From: Odontocerum albicorne
Lineage: Eukaryota; Arthropoda; Insecta; Trichoptera; Odontoceridae
Reading direction: 5' to 3'
Length of the DNA stretch: 64,000 nt
NCBI GenBank assembly: GCA_949825065.1
Contig: OX463863.1
Span: forward strand, 17,035,240 to 17,099,239
Below the pieces are notes generated by a model that saw nothing but the letters and a program-made list of their open reading frames with translations, searched no databases and was not told the DNA's origin. Both the position numbers and the translations under genes were made by a program. Every line of letters starts with the position of its first letter. The first letter of the stretch is position 1. Below, piece after piece: positions 56,710-64,000 of the stretch.

Positions 56710-56881
56710 AATCCATGAATGGTATATTCAATTTCTATTATCAGAGAATGTCAATTTTTACACCTCAAAAGTTTCTCTCCACTGTGAATCCTTACAAAAG
56801 ATTTTAAATTACTTTTAATTAGAATCTCTTATCACATTGTCTACATCTGTAAGCTTTTAAACTATGTGCTTGTTTGAATCT

Positions 56882-59349
56882 CTAATCGCATTGTCCACAG
56901 CTATAAGGCTTCTCTCCACTATGAATCCTTTCATGACATTTCAAATCACCTTTTCGTAAAAATCTCTTATCACATTGTCCACATCTGTAAGGCTTCTCTC
57001 CACTGTGAATCCTTTCATGAAATTTTAAACTACTTTTTTGTGAGAATGTCTTATCACATTGTCCACAGCTGTAAAGCTTCTCTCTACTGTGATTCCTTTC
57101 ATGACGTTTTAAAACACCCTTGTCTGAGAATGCCTTATCACATTGTCCACAGCTGTAAGGCTTCACTCCAGTATGAATTCTTTCATGAGCTTTCAAACTA
57201 GGTTTTTGTGAGAATCTCTTATCACATTGTCCACAGCTATAAGGCTTCTCTCCACTATGAATCCTTTCATGAACTTTTAAATGACTTTTGTCTGCGAATG
57301 TCTTATCACATTGTCCACAGCTATAAGGCTTCTCTCCACTATGAATCCTTTCATGAGCTTTTAAACTCTGTGTTCGTGAGAATCTATTATCACATTGTCC
57401 ACAGCTATAAGGCTTCTCTCCACTATGAATCCTTTCATGATTTTTTAAACTATGTGCATGTGAGAATCTCTTATCACATTGTCCACAGCTATAAGGCTTC
57501 TCTCCACTATGAATCCTTTCATGAACTTTTAAATGACTTTTGTCTGCGAATGTCTTATCACATTGTCCACAGCTATAAGGCTTCTCTCCACTATGAATCC
57601 TTTCATGAGCTTTTAAATGACTTTTTTGTGAGAATCTATTATCACATTGTCCACAGCTATAAGGTTTCCCTCCACTATGAATCCTTTCATGACGTTTCAA
57701 ATCACCTTTTCGTGAGAATGTCTTATCACATTGTCCACAGCTATAAGGCTTCTCTCCAGTATGAATTCTTTCGTGAGAATCCCCATTAAAAATGTTTTCA
57801 CTGCATTTATTTTCACTGAATTGGTTACTCATATCACCAGACCCTAAAAACATGTGAAAGTCAAGAAAAAATATTGAAGGGTTTAAAAGAAAGATCATAG
57901 ATCTTTTTGCAACTAAGCATTCCAAAATGTTTGTTTTTCGATTTATACAAGAAATCAATTGTATTGAATTGTCAACTAAGAAAAAAATAGACAGGGAATG
58001 AAAAAAATATTTTAAGTTTATTATTTGTAAGACTTAACTTGAATCCTATTTCAAATCAAAATAAGAAAGATTATATTGTTGATAATTTAATGAAAAAGTG
58101 AAAACTTATTAAGAATACAATCCAAATATTTACTCACTTGTTATTGAATGCGTGTCGCAAACATCAACAGTCTCTGTGTTACTGACCCGATCACATTCCT
58201 TTTTTATATCAGCTTCCTGTATGTCAATAGCAAAATCAGGGAATACTGGCGCAGCATCCTCTTTTACATTTTCTTGTTTTATGAAAAAATCTGAACAAAC
58301 TTCCAATTCAAAAACGTTGGATTGCTTCAGTAAACTCGTTTCTGAGGTAATTTCTTTACTAAATGTATCACAAGATGGCTGGGCCATAACATCTACAAAA
58401 AAAAACATACAAGATCAAATCTACTCAAGTAATCAAACAAAAATTGGTAAACAAGTATTGTCATTTCTCTAAAAAGGTCCGTTGCATAGCCATTATGTGT
58501 TGCTTATTGGAGTAACAAGAGTTTTTTAAAGTGGATTTCGCAAATTTTATAAATTATCAGTCGTAATTTTTTTGGCATGATTTTATATCTTCTTCTTCTC
58601 AGTGTCATGTCAGGTCCCCCCAACGCTGAATATCATTCAAAAGTAGATATGTTTGTACCCGGCAGCCCGAAAAAGATCTCCAATGCCCCTTATGCCCGTC
58701 CAATCACGTTTATTGCGGAGCCAGGAGATTTGCCTCATGCCAACACATCTTCGACCTTCTATTTTGCCTTGGATTATCAGGTGCAGTAATTTGTACTTTG
58801 CTCCACTAAGTACATAGATAAAGTATATTTATATGATTTTATATAAAGAACAAAATAAAATTTGTGTATTGCATTATATATTTAATATTTCTTAGAGTCG
58901 TAATAACTCTGAATTTAATTCAGAGACAGTCAAACATCATTGATTAGATCAAAATGAGGCATTCAACATAACAGAACGTCAACGTTCCGTGATTATTCCA
59001 CTTTTTACGTATGTTTTTAAATATTGTTAAAAAAAAATGACAAAATCATTCTGGCCTACAGGTACACACCACCTTCTCCATGCCTGGTATGGAATATGTG
59101 GTGTGTACCTGTTGAATGTTTGTCATATCTCTCATATTTATTTTGTTTTAACGATATAAATTTACTTGGGTCTGTGGGATTATCATCATCATGTCTGGTA
59201 TCTGCGCTGATATCTTGTGCACATTCCTGCTTGATATCTGCCTCATGTATACTGATATACTGGGGGAACATTGCTGCAGTATCCCCGTCTTCTGCCTTTT
59301 CTTCTTTCACCATTACTTCTGCGCTCCTTTTGTGTAGCTGAGGATCCAT
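56882..59349 (-). CDS. C2H2 zinc-finger protein, gene E (3 exons, 10 fingers, shortened end)
   Basis: Predicted nuclear DNA-binding protein of 466 residues. Exon 1 is 59166-59349 (donor CCCAA|GTAAAT), exon 2 is 58138-58392 (acceptor TTTGTAG, donor GTGAGT), exon 3 is 56882-57843 (acceptor TTTTTAG); all joins phase 1 and in frame. The N-terminal part keeps VKEE, IKQE, IKQE and IKKE. Exon 3 begins SGDMSNQFSENK and has ten C2H2 fingers, several nearly identical (3 and 6, DKSHLKVHERIH). An AAG to TAG change after CGQCD stops the frame at 56882. Beyond the stop, finger remnants run on with a deletion up to the LTR, so the original C-terminal finger is lost. The array itself is unbroken, so I treat it as a gene. 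Confidence 0.82.
58560..58800. other. Conserved segment in intron 1 (copy of 31330-31560)
   Basis: Same unidentified segment as in gene D, with a 70-codon plus-strand frame (MILYLLLLSVMSGPPNAEY...). No recognised domain. It is probably an old repeat carried along with the intron. Confidence 0.35.
59058..59112 (-). other. Intronic hairpin, gene E
   Basis: Arms ACAGGTACACACCAC (59058-59072) and complement (59098-59112), as in genes B and D. If intron 1 were retained, the exon 1 frame would read through this hairpin to a stop at 59056. Confidence 0.7.
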
Positions 59350-60075
59350 CTATGGCCTGGAATCATTCGAAATATTCAAACATTGAGTTTATAATATGTT
59401 CAGCCGTTTGACATAGAGAAACATTAAACTATATTCAGTTCCAGATATTCTTAAATGATAACTATCCTGACATGACCATCTTCTTTGTCAGTGGTGTGTG
59501 TAGATTTATTTTTTGGAGTTTTTCTAAAAATATTTATGATGTTATATGAACACTGGACACATGCATTACACTACATCTAAAGCTTAATGTGCTACTTTCG
59601 CATAACAAGTAATTTTAAATATACAATGTTGGAGAGTTTTTTTTTGTTTGAGCTGCACAGAGCATCCCATTTTGAATGAATGAAACACAACATTTTAAAT
59701 GGCATCAAAATGTAATTTTTCAAAAAAAGTGAGGTTAGTCAAGTTTAAACCAAAAAACTTGATTTTAATGTAAAATAACTAATATAGTAATTGGAAAAAA
59801 GGTGTAAAACCTCATTTGTACTGATGTTACCGTGATTACTATCCCAGCAGATCAACTGACAAAATGAGCTAAAGCAAAAATATGCCTTTATAAAACACAA
59901 AATGTCACTTTATCAAGCAGTGCACACTGATACAAACAATCACAGTGAAGCGGTCAGAATGAACCACTAAATCAATACCGTAATTAACTCACAAAAACGG
60001 AAGAAAAAAAAAAGACAAAATAAATCAATGCAATAAATACCGAATTGACAGTTCAATTTAACAAAAATAGCACAC
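59350..60075. other. Upstream flank of gene E
   Basis: No gene. It is paralogous to the flanks of B, C and D and is the presumed promoter region, without a motif I can assign. Confidence 0.45.
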
Positions 60076-60374
60076 TCGTCTTTTTTAATAATGGCCATGC
60101 ACTCCTAAATCTGATGGAGTATACGCGGTGTTTCTATCTTAAATAATGGCCGTGAACTTTTATGTACGGAGTATGGTGTGTTTTCTTCTTGATTAATGGC
60201 TGTGAGCTCCTATACGTGAAGAAATATACGCTAGTTTCAAACGATTACGGCTGTCAAATGATGTCCTAGAAATAACCATAGACAAAAATTCTTGCTACCT
60301 AGCACGGGCTGCTTTCTTCTTCTTTTTGCAGAATGGCTGTCAACTCATATATGAAGGAGCACGTATTGCTTTAA
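60075..60374 (+). repeat. Array of hairpin units upstream of gene E
   Basis: Units at about 60090-60130, 60140-60180, 60186-60235 and 60325-60362. The first shows the undisturbed target of the hAT found at 35561 (AGTATACG at about 60117-60124). Confidence 0.65.
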
Positions 60375-61041
60375 GGGCATATTTTACTCAAGAGGCGTGA
60401 ATTTTGGGCGTTTTTAAGAAAAAAAACTAAAAACATTTTTCCCGATGCATTTTTTTACAGTTTGTTTATTGATGATTTGAGAATGTACAAAAAAAAAATC
60501 AAAATTCAAGGTGTTATCAGCTGTCATATCTTGTAAAAAAAGAGAGTAATCTGACCGACACGATTGAAACACTTTCGTAAATCTGAAACAAAAATCATAC
60601 ACAGTTTTTTGATAAAAAATAATGTTGTTATAGTAGGTACCAAGGAAAAATAAAAAAACGTTAAATGGCGGCTATCTTAAAATAAATTCCTTTTTAACCC
60701 TTTTTTAATATTTAAAATTTTTAAACATAATGAAAAAAATAGTTTTGAATTTTTCAAGATAGAGACGATATAAAAACATTTTACAAAATTTCATACCAAA
60801 TTTGAATGCAATCGGTTGGATAAAACTTGAGATTTTCTGTCGACCAGGTCGAAAAAAGTAGTTTCGAGAAAAACGCGTTTAAAGTTTTGAGATTATTGTC
60901 CGAGTCATATCGATGCGGCGTAATAGCTGCCTCATTTATAGCTATAACATCGTAAATATCAAGAATTTATAAAAAATATTTGGAGAACATAATTTTAAAG
61001 TTCTAAATTTAAAAAATATGCAAAAAAAATTGAACACCCCT
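60375..61041. mobile_element. TTAA-flanked non-autonomous element (MITE-like), copy 2
   Basis: Between TTAA 60371-60374 and 61042-61045, and similar throughout to 38236-38899. PB2 again follows immediately at 61046, so the pair of neighbouring insertions is older than the duplication of genes D and E. Confidence 0.7.
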
Positions 61042-61045
61042 TTAA

Positions 61046-62040
61046 CACTTCCCTTACTGTGCTAAAAAATCAGCCACGTTGTTGGACTCAAAGTGTACAG
61101 TAAAAAATGTATGTTTTAAATTAAAATTATGCAAAATCTGCTAGGCTAGTTTTTGTAATTAGCTATAAAAAATCATTTTATTATGCATTAAAACGTTGAC
61201 TAATATAAAATAAGTGCAAGAAATTATAAAATAAGAGCTGAAACAGAAAGACGACATTTCTCTATAGAAATGTCGTCTTTCTGTTTCAGCTCCTATGATA
61301 GAATAGAATTTCGTTTGTACAGTGACAATTACCGCGCGCACAAATATCATTATCCCCACTCTATCTGCGTATGCGTAATAGGGGTTTGCAACCGTTTAAT
61401 TTTTTTTTCATAAAATAATACAATAAAATGTAGCGTGTATTTTTTTAGCAATAAAAATTAAATTCGAATCAAGATATTAAATAACATATTAACAAACTAT
61501 TAAATGAATATATAAATTCAAAAATAATAATATATAAACAAACACAAAATTCAAATCAATTAAATATGCGATTTGGAAACTATAAACACTACAAATAATT
61601 TGAAAATAAGACAAACCTATAATCAAAGTTAAATCCTGTGGAGAAAGTTATCGCCATTGGGGCACAAATTAGCTTTTGTTTCTAATCTATGTACTAAACG
61701 CACAGGTGTTTGACAAACATTGCACAATAACCTGGTTCTTTTTCTCGATCAAATTCTTTTTCTCGACAAAATCTTCTGATTCTGATATATTGCCTGTCGC
61801 CTCAAATCCCAAATCGCTATCGATATTTCCCGCCATCTCAATTATTATTTTTTTGAAAATGAAATAATAAAGAAAAATGTAACAAATATACATTTATCAT
61901 AAAAAGAGTGACGGTACAATAGAACATACCAGATAAAAAATTACAATAGAAAAACATACCAGATAAAAAACAGAAAAAATAACAAAATAATCTGAATCCC
62001 TGGAACGGATGTAAAATATGAACTGTCAAAAATGAATGAG
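61046..62040 (-). mobile_element. piggyBac-like element PB2, copy 4, internally deleted and cut at the right
   Basis: The left end CACTTCCCTTACTGTGC follows TTAA. It has the same large internal deletion as copy 2: an N-terminus (MAGNIDSDLGFEATGNISES, start near 61834) runs directly into C-terminal sequence. A 27-bp foldback lies at 61235-61292. The right end is lost at the palindrome 62041-62090. Confidence 0.75.
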
Positions 62041-62090
62041 TCAGTGTGCACTGCTTGATATAGCTGACTATATCAAGCAGTGCACACTGA

Positions 62091-62440
62091 TAGACACAAT
62101 CACAGTGAATACCCGGCAATTTTTAGTACCCCGAACATCACAATCCTCCATCGGCATCTAGGGATGTCAAAAGTCAATGCAAGGTAGGTATCCAGAATGC
62201 TCACGCCACTTCAAAAATACCTGACACGCCACTTCAGAAAGAGCCTGATACAAAGTAGGAGTCCATTCAGTGACATAAAATGGGCACACAGTCCCCTAAG
62301 ATGTTAAAAATGTAACAATAACTAGAGATTAATACTCTGGTCTGCTGATGCAGTTAAAAGAAGCTGCGAAAGAGAAAAGCAGAGGGAAATTGCCAAGAGG
62401 GGTGCTGTGCTGCTTTTGCGTGACAATTTACCTGTGCACA
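62091..62440. other. Stretch without a recognised feature
   Basis: I see no gene and no second copy of this sequence in the window. It lies between the foldback and the mariner relic and is somewhat richer in GC than its neighbours. An unrelated retroelement tail is possible. Confidence 0.3.
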
Positions 62441-63394
62441 AAAGCAATTCTGCAATATGACAAAAGAACTTCGAGGGAAGAAATTTACAGATAATGAAGA
62501 AGTTAAAAGTGCAATTTTAAGGGCAAAAGGAAATCTTTTTTCTCAGGTATAAGTAAACTTATTGAAAGATCTGAAAAATGTATTCAAGTTAATGGTGAAT
62601 GTATTGAAAAGAAAAAAATAATTACTTCCAATTTTTCCCCTTTATTCCGCGAATTTATTGACCACCCTTCTCTCTCTCTCTTTGAATAATGGCCGTGAAC
62701 TCCTATATATGAAGGAGTATACGCCAGTGTCAAGTTCATTTATGCAATAAAAATACAAGGAAATAAAAATTCTTGAACTTTTTTTTAAAGAATTTATTAC
62801 AAAAATATTCTTACAATAAACAATTTGCTATAAATTAGATATCTTAGGAATCTACACATTCGTGAATCATTCACAACTATTCATTTCAATATGCAACAAT
62901 AGATTAAAATTCTTACAGTTTCGAAAACCAATAAAATAAATGTGTCCCTTTAACATGAAGAGAACCAAATATTCTCCGGAAGTAGGATAAAGTACACAAT
63001 CTGCGATGGAACCAATTTGAAAACCATGTGTTTTTCTCAATGGGCAACACTCGAAATTTGAGAATAGCGGAGGAAAGATTTATACTTTTTTATAAATAGG
63101 AGTTTATGCCACTATTCAAGAAGAAAATAAAGAATGCTATGGAATAAAATTATCAAAAATTTAACAAATAAATTAATCGTAAGAAGTTTCTGGATAATTT
63201 GGAGACTCCAAAACTTTTGCAACCGAGTCACATTTACTATTGTTTAAATTAAAGAAGAAACTTGGTGATAATCCCACTAGCCCAATTATGTTTATGAGTT
63301 ACCAGAAAGTTATGTTTTATGAGATACCACAGTTCCAAAATTTCCTAACAGTGATGATTTTGATATCCTAACAAAAGACCCTACGTAGGGTTTT
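62441..63394. repeat. Duplicated flank with mariner relic
   Basis: It matches 42050-42905 closely. The mariner remnant (NELRG-like sequence, then KRKKI) is at 62455-62610. It differs from its copy by one inserted hairpin unit at 62671-62734. Confidence 0.6.
62671..62734 (+). repeat. Hairpin mini-element, copy 3, clean insertion
   Basis: A 64-bp insert, (TC)n, TTTGAATAATGGCCGTGAAC, the AT-rich loop, GGAGTATACGCCAGTGTC, AAG, breaks the sequence CCCTTC|ATTTATGC, which is continuous at 42260-42272. TTC is repeated at 62668-62670 and 62735-62737. It is the same unit as in the upstream arrays and in the insert at 12660-12741. Confidence 0.8.
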
Positions 63395-63525
63395 CCTTAA
63401 CTTTGAATACATCAAGAATGTCTTCCACAGTGGCCACACGTGCAGGCCTTTCTCCACTATGAATCCTTGAATGGGGTATTGCATCATCGGAGAATGTCTT
63501 CACACATTTCTAGCAGCTGAATGAA
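63395..63525 (-). pseudogene. Decayed zinc-finger block
   Basis: Same broken finger remnants and same junction to truncated LTR as at 42906-43053. Confidence 0.5.
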
Positions 63526-64000
63526 TCTTGAATCTCTTTTAGGTTCTGCAGGATGTCTCCAAATCAAACTCTGGTGGTTGATCTTACTGTTTATTAAAGT
63601 ATAATACAATTCACTTCAAGAGCTTATTAATAAATGACACGGTTTAAATCATGCTTAGGGTTTTCATACTCTTCAATGTTGTTTACAATACTGTTGTTGG
63701 TCACAGTAGGGAAATTTGGATAATGTATGCTTTTTCATACATTATCCAAATTTCCCTACTGTGACCAATTTCCTTTTGGTTTTCCTAATTGGTAATAATG
63801 AATCATGGGAAAAACGCTTGCGTAAGCACGGCCACAAGTCACTTCCTATTACGCTTCATAACATCCCCACGCTTAGACAGATCGATGGTATATCCTTAAG
63901 GATGTAGATTAGTGTCTCCTAATTTCCTTGTATTTTCTTCCTTATACTAGAATGATACATGATGTTTGGAAAAACTAAAAGATTATCAAATTCTACACTA
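63526..64000 (-). mobile_element. 3' LTR and edge of a further provirus
   Basis: The LTR (about 63526-63863) has the same 5' deletion as the 3' LTR at 43054 and ends CATAACA. It is followed by the purine tract GTGGGGA (minus strand) and by sequence matching 43375-43520. The rest of this provirus, and presumably another ZF gene, lies beyond the window. Confidence 0.75.

Noticed and set aside
56882..57843. Regular direct repeats that might suggest a CRISPR array or satellite
   Set aside because: The 84-bp period is the coding period of C2H2 fingers and the frame is open; the genome is an animal's.
58577..58789. 70-codon plus-strand frame in intron 1 as a possible small gene
   Set aside because: The D copy ends at a different place and shows no sign of coding constraint. 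Kept only as an unidentified conserved segment.

Overview
The window is nuclear DNA of an insect (order not decided). It is AT-rich, its genes are split by introns, it carries arthropod-type C2H2 zinc-finger (ZF) genes, and it is dense in animal transposons: piggyBac, hAT, mariner, an errantivirus-like gypsy provirus, a CsRn1-type Ty3/gypsy element and an I-like LINE. I saw no bacterial-style operons and no recognisable tRNA or rRNA genes.

The backbone is a one-strand cluster of five paralogous C2H2 ZF genes, called A to E here, all on the minus strand. The gene model is three exons with phase-1 introns. Exon 1 (184 nt) starts MDPQLHKRSAEV. Exon 2 is 255 nt. Exon 3 starts GSGDMSNQF and carries 9 to 15 near-identical 28-residue fingers. 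B (9146-11462) and E (56882-59349) read through. A (5338-6879) has only exon 3 and is frameshifted. C (18059-21493) has a one-base frameshift in a poly-A run. D (29765-34784) has a stop in exon 1 and a complete piggyBac in intron 1. Exons 1 and 2 resemble each other and each carries two psi-K-x-E (SUMO-like) motifs.

The cluster grew by segmental duplication. Bases 1 to about 7038 recur at about 12649-19672. Every gene has, downstream of its stop, the same LTR inserted inside a decayed finger (TSD AATC). It is a solo LTR after A, B and C, a truncated provirus after D (about 22610-29727) and a nearly complete provirus after E (about 43054-56709). The right edge of the window enters another such provirus. 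The shared insertion implies that one ancestral provirus was duplicated along with the ZF gene.

Nested insertions decorate the copies: piggyBac-like family 2 (PB2) inside the provirus gag, a mariner inside PB2, small TTAA-flanked elements in env and after integrase, a hAT with an 8-bp TSD, and a coding-complete piggyBac (31682-34459) whose 567-codon transposase is open. A very short hairpin repeat ending in a (GA)n tail lies upstream of the genes and elsewhere; filled and empty site pairs show it can insert. Several short-loop perfect foldbacks and a conserved intronic hairpin are not explained by the gene models.
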